From Alphaproteobacteria bacterium (GTDB lineage: Bacteria; Pseudomonadota; Alphaproteobacteria; Rickettsiales; UBA8987): a stretch of 41,488 nt of DNA. Position numbers and translations under genes: made by a program. Location of the stretch: the NCBI GenBank assembly GCA_030429725.1, contig JAUIEX010000014.1, forward strand, positions 1 through 41,488. The letters are read 5' to 3'. How positions within the stretch are numbered: position 1 is the first letter of the stretch; each line of letters starts with the position of its first letter. Positions 8,615 through 16,676 of this stretch are shown one piece after another. The notes under the pieces are model-generated. The model did not search any database. It saw only the letters and a program-made list of their open reading frames with translations, and was not told the origin of the DNA.

Positions 8615-9468
8615 TGCGCCGGATGCGCTATCTCTCTGAGGCAGCCGTGTTTTTTCTGTTCTGGGGGATATTCCGCCTGTTAGGTATGCGGCTTTCCGGA
8701 TATGTAGGAGGAAAAGTGGCGCAGTGGGTTGGCCCTGGGCTGAAAGCGCATCAGGTGGCGCTGAAAAATTTACAATTGGCGCTGCCGCAAAGGCAAGCGG
8801 AGCACGCGCAGATTGCACATGAAATGTGGCGGAATTTAGGGCGTGTAGCAGGAGAATTTGTCCATATTCATCGGCTTAATGCGGAAAGATTTGAGCGCCA
8901 TGTAACGGTGCAGGGGGGAGAATATCTGGCAGCACAGCAGGGCAAGCCGGTGATATTAATTTCCGCCCATTTGGGTAATTGGGAGTTGGCTCCGCAAGCG
9001 GCCTGGATGCTTGATATGCCGTTAACGCTTGTGTATCGCCCTGCGAATAACCCTTATGTGGAGCGGATGATTCAGTTTATTCGTGGGCGAAGATTGGCGG
9101 GCATGTTGCCAAAGGCGCAGGCAAGCCGTGCAATGATAGCCACGCTTAAAGCGAATCAGCCGATTGGCCTGTTGGTGGATCAAAAAATGAATAATGGAGA
9201 AAAAATTCCATTTTTTGGGCATAAAGCACCCACTTCCGTGGCCTTTATTGATATGGCACGCCGCGCCGATGCGCAGATTGTGATGGCGCGGGTGGTGCGT
9301 GAAAAAACCTGCCGGTTTACCGTGGAAATTCTGCCACCAATGGATGTGGCGGAAGAAAGCAGTGAGGTGCTGATGCAGAAGATTCACACCCAGTTAGAAG
9401 CCTGGATTGAAGAACATCCGGAGCAATGGTTCTGGGTGCATCGGCGCTGGGGCAAAGAAAGCGCTTAA
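8614..9468 (+). CDS. lpxL: lipid A late acyltransferase, LpxL/HtrB family
   Basis: A 284-aa inner-membrane acyltransferase of the Lip_A_acyltrans family, which transfers an acyl chain from acyl-ACP to Kdo-lipid IVA. It has an N-terminal membrane helix (AAVFFLFWGIFRLLG), the catalytic HX4E motif HLGNWE (H119, E124), VYRPANNPYVE (about 140-150), LLVDQKMNNGEKIPFFG (about 176-192) and the C-terminal HPEQWFWVHRRW. GGAGGG at 8602-8607 precedes the ATG, and the start overlaps the lpxK stop by one base. The sequence does not tell LpxL from LpxM or LpxP; LpxL is the conservative choice. Confidence 0.88.
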   Translation: MRRMRYLSEAAVFFLFWGIFRLLGMRLSGYVGGKVAQWVGPGLKAHQVALKNLQLALPQRQAEHAQIAHEMWRNLGRVAGEFVHIHRLNAERFERHVTVQGGEYLAAQQGKPVILISAHLGNWELAPQAAWMLDMPLTLVYRPANNPYVERMIQFIRGRRLAGMLPKAQASRAMIATLKANQPIGLLVDQKMNNGEKIPFFGHKAPTSVAFIDMARRADAQIVMARVVREKTCRFTVEILPPMDVAEESSEVLMQKIHTQLEAWIEEHPEQWFWVHRRWGKESA

Positions 9469-9496
9469 CAGAGAGCCAGCCGCGCTTTATGGGTGA

Positions 9497-10735
9497 ATGA
9501 TGGCAGCGAACCAAACCAAAACCAGTTATGATTTAGCCGTTGTGGGTGCGGGGCTATCCGGCCTGACAATGGCGCTGGCCGCCGCTGCGCGTGGGCTGTC
9601 TGTGGCGTTGGTGGATCGCGTGAAGCTTGAAAAAATGGCATTGCCGACCTTCGACGGGCGCACGACGGCGCTGAATATTTCTTCCGTGGCGCTTTATCGT
9701 CAGCTTGGTGTTTGGAGTCATTTGGCGGCGTATGCCGCGCCGATTGAGCAGATACGCATTACGGATAACCATGCACCACAGGTGATTGATTTTATCAGCC
9801 GTGAAGTGCCGGCAGTGCGTGATGCCGGCCTGGCGATGGGGTATATCATTGAAAACCGGCATTTCAGGCAGGTGTTACAGCAGCAGGTGCTGGCAGAAAA
9901 ACGCATTACAGTGCTGCCCCCGGCAGGTTTAGAAGCGCTGGTGCAGCATGATGGGCAGGTGATGTTAACGCTGACGCGGCTGGCGGATGGCGCGGCGCAA
10001 CCGGTTTCTGCGCGGCTGGTGGTGGGTGCGGATGGAAGGGGGTCACGCACGCGTGCGTTGCTTGGCATTGCAACGCATGATGTGGATTACCGGCAATCTG
10101 CCCTGACATTTCCGGTGAGGCACGCCCAGCCACATGGCAATGTGGCGGCAGAAATTTTTACACCCCATGGCCCATTGGCCACATTGCCGATGGTGGGGCA
10201 GGGTAAGGATAACGGACATATTTCTTCGATCGTATGGACGCGGCCAACAAAGGCGGCCAACGTCTTGATGGCGATGGATGAAGCATTGATGCTGGCGGTG
10301 CTGGAAGAAAGCTGCGCCGGCTGGCTTGGCGGGTTAGAGCTGGCGGCGAATCGAAGCTGCTATCCGCTGTCATTGCAGGTGGTGGATGAATATGCGCGCG
10401 GGCAGGTTTGCCTGATTGCGGATGCCGCGCATGGCATTCATCCGATTGCCGGGCAGGGGCTGAATCTTGGTTTGCAGGATGTGGCAGGGCTTGATGCGTT
10501 GATTGCTGAGCAGTTGGCGGTTGGGCTGGATATTGGCAGCGCGGAGATGCTGAAGCGTTATCAAACGCAGCGGCGCAGCCAAAACCGCGCCATGATTGCG
10601 GCCACGCATGGATTAAATGCGCTTTATGGCGTGCGTCATCCCGTGGTGAGCGCGGCGCGGCGCACGGGCATGGCCGCCGTGCAAGGGCTGACGCTTCTGA
10701 AACACGGGTTTATTAAGCGCGCGGCGGGGTTATAG
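9497..10735 (+). CDS. ubiH: UbiH/UbiF-family FAD-dependent ubiquinone hydroxylase
   Basis: A 412-aa flavoprotein monooxygenase of the UbiH/COQ6 family, hydroxylating the ring during ubiquinone synthesis. FAD contacts: VVGAGLSGL (16-23) with acidic D40 at the end of beta-2, [12 protein letters not shown] (175-186, the DG motif) and [21 protein letters not shown] (308-328), where Ala replaces the usual Gly of [14 protein letters not shown] near residue 52 is typical of UbiH-type members. The gene follows the lipid A run by 28 nt and may share its message. Its 3' end overlaps metK by 6 nt tail to tail. Alphaproteobacterial hydroxylases can act at more than one ring position, so the exact position is not certain. 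Confidence 0.85.
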   Translation: MMAANQTKTSYDLAVVGAGLSGLTMALAAAARGLSVALVDRVKLEKMALPTFDGRTTALNISSVALYRQLGVWSHLAAYAAPIEQIRITDNHAPQVIDFISREVPAVRDAGLAMGYIIENRHFRQVLQQQVLAEKRITVLPPAGLEALVQHDGQVMLTLTRLADGAAQPVSARLVVGADGRGSRTRALLGIATHDVDYRQSALTFPVRHAQPHGNVAAEIFTPHGPLATLPMVGQGKDNGHISSIVWTRPTKAANVLMAMDEALMLAVLEESCAGWLGGLELAANRSCYPLSLQVVDEYARGQVCLIADAAHGIHPIAGQGLNLGLQDVAGLDALIAEQLAVGLDIGSAEMLKRYQTQRRSQNRAMIAATHGLNALYGVRHPVVSAARRTGMAAVQGLTLLKHGFIKRAAGL

Positions 10736-11899
10736 GAGCTTATCGGCCAAGTCGGTTTTTTCCCACGGGAAGGTGCCGTCTGCGCCGGGTGTGCGGCCAA
10801 AATGGCCATAAGCGGCGGTGGGAAGGTAGATCGGCTTATGCAGACCAAGATGGTGGCGCAGCCCCCACGGGGTGAGTTTCATGACGGCTTGCAGACGCTC
10901 GGAAATTTCATCTTCACGGACACTGCTCGTATCATGCGTGTTCACATAAAGTGCCAGCGGCTTGGCCACGCCAATAGCGTAAGCCAGCTGAATGGTGCAG
11001 GCATCCGCCAACCCGGCAGCCACGACGTTCTTTGCCAGATATCGCGCAGCATACGCCGCAGAACGATCCACCTTGCTGGGGTCTTTCCCGGAGAAAGCAC
11101 CGCCGCCATGGGGGGCAGCGCCGCCGTAAGTATCGACAATGATTTTCCGCCCGGTTAAGCCAACATCACCATCCGGCCCGCCAATGACGAATTTTCCGGT
11201 GGGGTTAACGTAAAACTCATCTTCCGGGCACATCCAGCCTTCCGGCAGGGCATTGGTGACATAAGGGCGCACCAGATCGCGCACTTCGCGCTGGCTCATC
11301 CCTTCGGGGTGCTGAATGGACACCACCACGGAATGTGCCTTAACAGGCTTATTGCCTTGATAACGAAGGGTGATTTGTGATTTGGCATCCGGCCCAAGCG
11401 GCAGCTTTCCGGCGTGAATATCGGCAAAAATATCTTGCAGAATCTTGTGGCTGTAATGCAGCGGGGCTGGCATCAGGCTTTCCGTATCCTTGCAGGCATA
11501 GCCAAACATCAAACCCTGATCACCGGCGCCCTCTTCCTCTTGATTGGCATTATCCACACCCTGTGCAATTTCAGCGGATTGACCATGCACGTAATTGTGA
11601 ATTTCAGCGGTTTCCCAGTGAAAACCCTCCTGCGCGTAGCCGATTTTTTTGACCACTTCCCGGGCAATGTCCGGCAGGCGCCTGGTTACGGCGTCGCTGC
11701 CGCGGATTTCTCCCGCCAGTATGATGCGGTTGGTGGTTACAAGGGTTTCCACCGCCACGCGGGAATAAGGGTCATCGGCCAGATAGGCATCCAGTGCGGC
11801 ATCGGAAATCTGGTCAGCCACCTTATCCGGATGGCCTTCGGAAACGGACTCGCTGGTGAAAAGAAAATCGCGTGTGTCGTAATAGCGTGCTTTGCCCAT
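10730..11899 (-). CDS. metK: S-adenosylmethionine synthetase
   Basis: A 389-aa enzyme making SAM from ATP and methionine. Signatures: [13 protein letters not shown] (14-26, with the ATP-binding His and Asp), the [15 protein letters not shown] hexapeptide region, and [20 protein letters not shown] with the second conserved loop. The start at 11899 ([12 protein letters not shown]) is chosen because AGGAG lies 6 nt upstream and family proteins start here; the reading frame stays open 67 codons further upstream but shows no homologous content. Downstream it overlaps the convergent ubiH by 6 nt. I looked in the leader for a SAM-II or SAM/SAH riboswitch and saw none. Confidence 0.97.
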   Translation of the reverse strand: MGKARYYDTRDFLFTSESVSEGHPDKVADQISDAALDAYLADDPYSRVAVETLVTTNRIILAGEIRGSDAVTRRLPDIAREVVKKIGYAQEGFHWETAEIHNYVHGQSAEIAQGVDNANQEEEGAGDQGLMFGYACKDTESLMPAPLHYSHKILQDIFADIHAGKLPLGPDAKSQITLRYQGNKPVKAHSVVVSIQHPEGMSQREVRDLVRPYVTNALPEGWMCPEDEFYVNPTGKFVIGGPDGDVGLTGRKIIVDTYGGAAPHGGGAFSGKDPSKVDRSAAYAARYLAKNVVAAGLADACTIQLAYAIGVAKPLALYVNTHDTSSVREDEISERLQAVMKLTPWGLRHHLGLHKPIYLPTAAYGHFGRTPGADGTFPWEKTDLADKLL

Positions 11900-12034
11900 G
11901 GGATGCTCCTTGCAGATTTCAGTTAAGGCAGGGTGCCGGTTGCCGTCAATGATTTTGCATCGGGCGAAGAAGAAAAAAGATGATAATATGGTGCAATGTG
12001 CATTTTCTGCGAAGGGTTTCATGGATTGCCTGCG

Positions 12035-12040
12035 TATAAT
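12035..12040 (+). promoter_or_regulatory. -10 element for the 12067 gene
   Basis: A perfect TATAAT lies 27 nt before the ATG at 12067 and upstream of the AAGGAG ribosome site at 12054. No matching -35 is visible at 16-18 nt (the position reads AAGGGT), so the promoter may need an activator. It could also be chance. Confidence 0.4.
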
Positions 12041-12066
12041 GAGTGAACCATTTAAGGAGAAACCCA

Positions 12067-12600
12067 ATGAAACAACTGATGACCCTAACAATGAGCGCAT
12101 TACTGGCGCTGAGTTTTATCCAGCCCGCTATGGCAGATGACCATGGCAACCGGGAAGAGCGAAAAGGAAAAATGGAACAGCGGCTTGAGAAGATGCATCC
12201 GGAAGTGCGCAAAGATGTTGAAGCTAATCGTGAAGCCCTCAAAGAGATGACCAAGGAAGAACGTCACGAATTTATGAAGCAAAGCCGTGAGAAGCATGGT
12301 GTGGAAGGCCCGCATCATGAAAAGCATGAGGAATGGAAAGAAAAACGTGACCAGTGGAAGGAGCGTAAAAAAGCCATCAAAGAAGAGCTGAAAAACCTGC
12401 CGCCGGAGGAGCGTGAAGCGCGCAAGGCCGAGCTGAAAGAAGAGTTTGAAGACCATAAGCAGGAAGTTAAAGAGCGCATGAAAGAACGGTATGAGAATGC
12501 CAGCCCGGAGCAGCGTGGAAAATTTTGCACCCGCGCGAAAGAGCGCTGCGATAAAGGCCGTAAAATGGCCTGTGAAGCGGTAAAGAACCATTGCGGTTAA
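12067..12600 (+). CDS. secreted, highly charged helical protein with a four-Cys tail
   Basis: A 177-aa protein with a clear signal peptide ([23 protein letters not shown]) followed by an almost wholly charged mature part. Glu, Lys, Arg and His dominate, with repeated motifs such as [39 protein letters not shown] and [12 protein letters not shown]. It should be a long helix or coiled coil in the periplasm. The last 25 residues carry four Cys (one each near positions 157, 164, 172 and 176). AAGGAG 8 nt upstream supports the start at 12067 rather than an in-frame ATG at 12043. It directly precedes an ECF sigma/anti-sigma pair, so it may be a target or sensor of that system, like the CpxP/Spy or heavy-metal resistance small periplasmic helices. 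That link is inference. Confidence 0.7.
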   Translation: MKQLMTLTMSALLALSFIQPAMADDHGNREERKGKMEQRLEKMHPEVRKDVEANREALKEMTKEERHEFMKQSREKHGVEGPHHEKHEEWKEKRDQWKERKKAIKEELKNLPPEEREARKAELKEEFEDHKQEVKERMKERYENASPEQRGKFCTRAKERCDKGRKMACEAVKNHCG

Positions 12601-12609
12601 ATGTAACGA

Positions 12610-13236
12610 ATGCCACATGCCGCTATGTTAAATGATAACCATCCGGAGGCGCCGTCATTTGCGGCGTTTTCGGATGAGCGTCTGATGTTGGAGGTGCAGA
12701 AGGGAAGCCACTCGGCCTATGAAATGGTGGCGCGGCGGGTGGCACCGATGATTTTTCGGGTGGCGTTTCGCGTGGTGCGGGATCAGCAGGTGGCGGAAGA
12801 TGTGATGCAGCAGGTGCTGCTGAAATTATGGCAGCATGCCGCCCGGTTTGACGTGAAGCGGAATGTGCAGCTGAAGAGCTGGCTTTTCCGGGTGACGCAG
12901 CATGCGGCGCTGGATGCTTTGCGTCGGCAGACGCCAAATTTGTCGTCGGAACAAAGCGCGGAGCCGGAAGATCAACAGGCGCTGCCGGATGCGCAGGCCA
13001 TGCAGCAACAGCTGGAAGAGGAGGTGCGCCGCGCGATGGATGCCCTGCCGGAGCGGCAAAAACTGGCGCTTCAGCTGGTGCATTTTGAAGAGGTGACGCA
13101 TGCGGAGCTGGCGCAGGCAATGGAATGTTCGGTTAAGGCGGCGGAGTCGCTGGTGATTCGCGCCCGCCGCAAGCTGCATCAATTGCTGAAAACCAGCCCG
13201 GCATGGGACATGATGATCGGTTTAGTGAGGGAATGA
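12610..13236 (+). CDS. ECF-type RNA polymerase sigma factor
   Basis: A 208-aa extracytoplasmic-function sigma-70 factor. Region 2 runs from about residue 36 to 106: SAYEMVARRVAPMIFRVAFRVV, then QQVAEDVMQQVLLKLWQHAARFD (region 2.2 core binding) and LKSWLFRVTQHAALDALRRQ (2.4, -10 recognition). Region 4 (about 142-195) is ALPERQKLALQL, FEEVTHAELAQAMECSVKAAESLVIRARRKL, a helix-turn-helix for the -35. The linker is Glu/Gln-rich. Its stop overlaps the ATG of the anti-sigma by 3-4 nt, the usual sigma/anti-sigma coupling. The start at 12610 has no strong ribosome site; ATG 12625 is possible. Confidence 0.92.
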   Translation: MPHAAMLNDNHPEAPSFAAFSDERLMLEVQKGSHSAYEMVARRVAPMIFRVAFRVVRDQQVAEDVMQQVLLKLWQHAARFDVKRNVQLKSWLFRVTQHAALDALRRQTPNLSSEQSAEPEDQQALPDAQAMQQQLEEEVRRAMDALPERQKLALQLVHFEEVTHAELAQAMECSVKAAESLVIRARRKLHQLLKTSPAWDMMIGLVRE

Positions 13237-13685
13237 TGAGAATTGAGGATTTTAAAGAGGCGTTATACCGCTATGGCTCGCAGCCGGAAAACTGGCCGGA
13301 GCATCTGCGCCGGCAGGTGGAATTGCAGGTGATGGTGGAGCCTGAATTTGAATGGGTATTGCAGGAATATGATGCGATGCAGATGGCGCTGGCGCAGGTG
13401 GATGACGTGCCGAAGCCGGCAAAAGCGGCAGTGGAACGCGCCATTGATGCAGCGCTTGCGCAGCCGCAACTTCCGGCAAAGCCGGCGGCGCTTCTGCCGC
13501 GTGTGATGGCGCTGGCAGCCTCATTGCTGGCGGTGGCGGTTGCCATTGCGCTGATGCTGACGGAGCAGGAAAAGAGCATGTCACCAATGGCGACCTATGA
13601 CGATCAGGCGGTGGAGCAGTTTGTGGAAACGCTCTATGCCCCGCTGGAAGAGCAACAGGCGCTGATGGAAGTGCTTGGCGGTTGA
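13233..13685 (+). CDS. membrane anti-sigma factor (putative)
   Basis: A 150-aa protein with a soluble N-terminal part, one membrane helix (about residues 89-110, ALLPRVMALAASLLAVAVAIAL) and a short periplasmic C-terminus. The N-terminus (MMRIEDFKEALYRYGSQPENWP) resembles the start of alphaproteobacterial ECF-associated anti-sigma proteins, where a short helix region binds the sigma factor. The ATGATGAG start overlaps the sigma stop and is preceded by GAGG at 13227. No zinc-binding HXXXCXXC motif is present, so it is not a ZAS-type protein. Function rests on position, topology and the N-terminal pattern. Confidence 0.75.
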   Translation: MMRIEDFKEALYRYGSQPENWPEHLRRQVELQVMVEPEFEWVLQEYDAMQMALAQVDDVPKPAKAAVERAIDAALAQPQLPAKPAALLPRVMALAASLLAVAVAIALMLTEQEKSMSPMATYDDQAVEQFVETLYAPLEEQQALMEVLGG

Positions 13686-13796
13686 AGGGCAGGCACCGTG
13701 ACGGGCGGATAAACGTCAAGCATAACCAGAAAAGACCCTCTTCCTTATCGCCCATTATCATATGATGCTGGACGGTTTTTTATTCCCGAACAGTGC

Positions 13797-14576
13797 CTAA
13801 TTGCCGAAGAACAGGGTGGTGATGATGTAATTGAAGCAGAGGATGAGGATGGAGGCGGAGACCACGGCATGGGTGGTGGCCTGCCCCACGCCCTGCGCGC
13901 CGCCGCGTGAATGGAAGCCGTGATAGCAACCCATCAGCGCGATGACACAGCCAAAGGCTGCCGCCTTGACCAGCCCGGAGACAACATCCATCATCTCCAG
14001 CGCGTCCCATGTGCTGCGCAGATAGCTTTCGGCATTGAAGCCCAGCGTGTGAATGCCCACCAGATAGCCGCCGTAAACCCCGATAATATCCGCGATGATT
14101 ACCAGCAGCGGCAAGCTGATGATGCCGGCCAGCAGGCGCGGCATGATGAGGTATTGGTACGGGTTGGTGGAGAGGGTGGTGAGTGCGTCAATCTGTTCCG
14201 TCACCCGCATGGTGCCAAGCTCCGCCGCCATGGAAGCGCCGATGCGCCCGGCCACCATCAGCCCGGCCAGCACGGGCCCCAGCTCCCGCGTGATGGAAAG
14301 AATGACGATGGAGGCAATGGCATCCTCCGCGCCGATGCCGCTGCGTGAAAAGCCGGTGAAGCTTTGCAGCGCCAGCACCGCGCCGGTGAAAATGGCGGTT
14401 AAGCCCACCACAGGCAGGGAATAATAGCCAATCTCCATCAACTGCTTGAAAAAGGCGCGCAGGTAAAAAGGCGTGCGAATGCCAGCCGTTAGCGTGTGAA
14501 GCGCAAAAAGCAGAAAAGCGCCCAGACTTTGGCTGAAGCCAAGCATGACGGCGCCGATGGATGCAAGCGGGTTCAT
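13797..14576 (-). CDS. mlaE: MlaE-family ABC transporter permease
   Basis: A 259-aa integral membrane protein of the MlaE/YrbE family, the permease of the ABC system that moves phospholipids between inner and outer membranes. Signatures: FFKQLMEIGYYSLPVV, FTGAVLALQSF, ARELGPVLAGLMVAGR-like (TRELGPVLAGLMVAGRIG) with ASMAAELGTMRVTEQIDAL, and PRLLAGIISLPLLV. About five or six membrane helices are visible. The ATG at 14576 (MNPLASIG) is preferred; the frame continues upstream to an ATG at 14609, but those 11 codons lie in the inverted repeat of the mobile element. No ATPase (mlaF) or MCE protein (mlaD) gene adjoins it, so it stands alone here. Confidence 0.9.
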   Translation of the reverse strand: MNPLASIGAVMLGFSQSLGAFLLFALHTLTAGIRTPFYLRAFFKQLMEIGYYSLPVVGLTAIFTGAVLALQSFTGFSRSGIGAEDAIASIVILSITRELGPVLAGLMVAGRIGASMAAELGTMRVTEQIDALTTLSTNPYQYLIMPRLLAGIISLPLLVIIADIIGVYGGYLVGIHTLGFNAESYLRSTWDALEMMDVVSGLVKAAAFGCVIALMGCYHGFHSRGGAQGVGQATTHAVVSASILILCFNYIITTLFFGN

Positions 14577-14581
14577 GCGAT

Positions 14582-14746
14582 TAGACACTGTTATTAAAAT
14601 AGGAGACATTTTGTTGCTGGCTTAAATCGTTGCTTCGCAAGGAAAAGCCTTTGCTAATAGACCCGCTATTCTCTGCAAAATTTTCTTTGTTCTTTAGCAA
14701 AGTCAGTCGCATGGCAGAATATCTCCTAATTTAATAACAGTGTCTA
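14582..14746. mobile_element. MITE-like element with 29-bp terminal inverted repeats
   Basis: The left end 14582-14610 (TAGACACTGTTATTAAA...) and the reverse complement of the right end 14718-14746 agree at 27 of 29 positions. The 165-bp whole has no open reading frame of note. This is the form of a miniature inverted-repeat transposable element. The ends begin with TA, which fits a TA target (IS630/Tc1 type) or an IS5-group CTAG-like target; no longer target duplication is seen. It fills the gap between divergent mlaE and ilvE-type genes. Its left end supplies the bases just before the mlaE ATG. Confidence 0.75.
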
Positions 14747-14856
14747 GTCATACGCATCTTTGCGCGCAATGGAAAGGATTTTCACCCGAAGAAAGCCGGC
14801 GCGGCATTTGCGCCATTCTGCTTGCCGCGAGCGCCCGGGATCAGTATAAGCATGGC

Positions 14857-15759
14857 ATGGCAAATCTGATTCCTTTTGACGATCGTGACGGTAAAATCTG
14901 GCATAATGGCCGGCTGGTGGACTGGCGTGATGCCAAGGTGCATGTGCTGAACCACGGCCTGCATTATGCTTCCAGCGTGTTTGAAGGCGTGCGGGTGTAT
15001 AATGGGAAGATTTTCAAGAATACCGAGCATAATGAGCGGCTGCACCGCTCTGCCGAGTTGCTGGGCTTTAAAGTTCCCTTCACCGTGCAACAGCTGGATG
15101 AGGCCTGTTATGAGGTGATTCGCGCCAATGGCATTGAAAATGGCTATATCCGCCCGATTGCGTGGCGCGGTAGTGAGCAGATGGCGATTTTGACGGATCA
15201 ATCGACCACGCATGTGGCGATTGCGGCCTGGCAGTGGCCTTCTTATTTCGGTGACGAAGCCAAGCAGAAAGGCCTGAACCTGACCATCGCCAACTGGCGC
15301 CGTCCGGCACCAAACACGGCACCAACTGCCAGTAAGGCGGCGGGGCTTTATATGATTTGCACCATGTCGAAGAATAAGGCGGTGGTGGATGGCTATAGCG
15401 ACGCGCTGATGCTGGACTGGCGTGGGCAGGTGGCCGAAGCCACGGGTGCGAATGTGTTTTTCCTGATGGACGGTGTGATTCACACGCCCAAGCCGGATTG
15501 TTTTCTGGATGGGATCACGCGGCGTACCGTGATTGCGCTGGCGAAAGAGCAGGGCATTGAGGTGGTGGAACGCGCCATTCTGCCCAATGAATTGCCGAAA
15601 GCAACGGAAGCGTTTTTAACAGGCACGGCGGCGGAAGTGACACCCATTGGCAGCATTGAAGGTGACGTGGATAGCGTGAAGCTGGAAGCGCGGTATCAGG
15701 TGGGCGAAACCACACGCGCGCTGATGGAGGCTTATTCCGCCTTAACGCTGGCCGGATAG
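14857..15759 (+). CDS. ilvE: branched-chain amino acid aminotransferase
   Basis: A 300-aa fold-type IV PLP enzyme. It begins MANLIPFDDRDGKIWHNGRL and carries HVLNHGLHYASSVFEGVRVY (29-48), the PLP lysine K160 in TASKAAGLY, SDALMLDWRGQVAEATGANVFFL (E in the EATGAN motif) and FLDGITRRTV near the C-terminus. It catalyses the last step of Val, Leu and Ile synthesis. The frame is open back to a GTG at 14740, but those codons come from the mobile element and its flank; family length and the conserved start place the ATG at 14857. No strong ribosome site is visible. It reads away from mlaE and towards ppsR. Confidence 0.93.
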   Translation: MANLIPFDDRDGKIWHNGRLVDWRDAKVHVLNHGLHYASSVFEGVRVYNGKIFKNTEHNERLHRSAELLGFKVPFTVQQLDEACYEVIRANGIENGYIRPIAWRGSEQMAILTDQSTTHVAIAAWQWPSYFGDEAKQKGLNLTIANWRRPAPNTAPTASKAAGLYMICTMSKNKAVVDGYSDALMLDWRGQVAEATGANVFFLMDGVIHTPKPDCFLDGITRRTVIALAKEQGIEVVERAILPNELPKATEAFLTGTAAEVTPIGSIEGDVDSVKLEARYQVGETTRALMEAYSALTLAG

Positions 15760-15784
15760 ACTGGCAGAGTTCAGGGCAGGCAGG

Positions 15785-16612
15785 ATGACGGAAGCGCCCA
15801 AACATGTGCATTTGGTTTCCGACTCCACCGGGGAGACGGTCAACAGCGTCTTCCGCTCGGCTATCGTGCAATTTCAGGATGTGGCGATTCAGGAACATAC
15901 CTGGCCTTTGGTGCGTACCAAAGGGCAGCTGGAGCGGACGATTGAAGGGATTCGTCAGCAGCCGGGTGTGGTGTTGCACACATTGATGGATACGGAATTG
16001 CGGCGGATTCTGACGCAGGAATGTCTGGAAATGAAGCTGCCCTGCGTGGCGGTGCTGCGGCGAGTGCTGCGCGATATGGCCGGCTGGTTCGGTGTGGAGC
16101 CAAAGGGCAATGTGGGTCGTCACCTGAAGATGGATGAGGATTATTTCAACCGGATTGAGGCCATGGATTTTGCCCTTGCCCATGATGACGGGCAGAACAC
16201 GGAAGAGCTGGACGAGGCGGATATTGTACTGGTTGGGGTTTCACGCACCAGTAAAACGCCGACCAGCATTTACCTTTCCCATCGCGGCTTGCGGGCGGCG
16301 AATATTCCTTATGTGAAGGGCATTCCGCTGCCGGAGACATTATTTAATCTGAAGGATAAGCTGGTTGTTGGGCTGGTGATTATGCCGGAGCGGCTGATGC
16401 AGATTCGTAAAAGCCGGCTGCTCTCTTTAAATGAGGAACGCGAGACATCCTATGTGGATATTGAAGCGATCAAGGATGAGGTGTTGGAGGCGCGGCGGCT
16501 TTTCACCAAACAGGGATGGCAGGTGGTGGATGTGACGCGCAAATCCATCGAAGAAACCACGGCGATTCTGGTAAAATTCTGGGAAGAGCATCAGGAAAAG
16601 CTTGCCGGTTGA
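15785..16612 (+). CDS. ppsR: PEP synthase/PPDK regulatory bifunctional kinase-pyrophosphorylase
   Basis: A 275-aa DUF299 protein (PSRP/RP1 type) that inactivates or reactivates pyruvate phosphate dikinase or PEP synthase by ADP-dependent phosphorylation and phosphate-dependent dephosphorylation. It starts HLVSDSTGETVNSVFRSAI (9-27) and has the P-loop GVSRTSKTPTSIYL (151-164), IPYVKGIPLP, and the SRLLSLNEERETSYVD stretch. Alphaproteobacterial members mostly act on PPDK. The ATG at 15785 is preceded by GGCAGG and lies 25 nt after the aminotransferase stop. The target enzyme is not in the window. Confidence 0.93.
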   Translation: MTEAPKHVHLVSDSTGETVNSVFRSAIVQFQDVAIQEHTWPLVRTKGQLERTIEGIRQQPGVVLHTLMDTELRRILTQECLEMKLPCVAVLRRVLRDMAGWFGVEPKGNVGRHLKMDEDYFNRIEAMDFALAHDDGQNTEELDEADIVLVGVSRTSKTPTSIYLSHRGLRAANIPYVKGIPLPETLFNLKDKLVVGLVIMPERLMQIRKSRLLSLNEERETSYVDIEAIKDEVLEARRLFTKQGWQVVDVTRKSIEETTAILVKFWEEHQEKLAG

Positions 16613-16676
16613 AGCAAGGCGACAGCAAGAAATTTTCGTCGGTTCGTGATCCCAAAAACCAATCAATCAGGTGGCG

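Noticed and set aside
11900-12066. SAM riboswitch upstream of metK
   Set aside because: I compared the leader with SAM-II and SAM/SAH patterns from memory and saw no match. An Infernal search would settle it.
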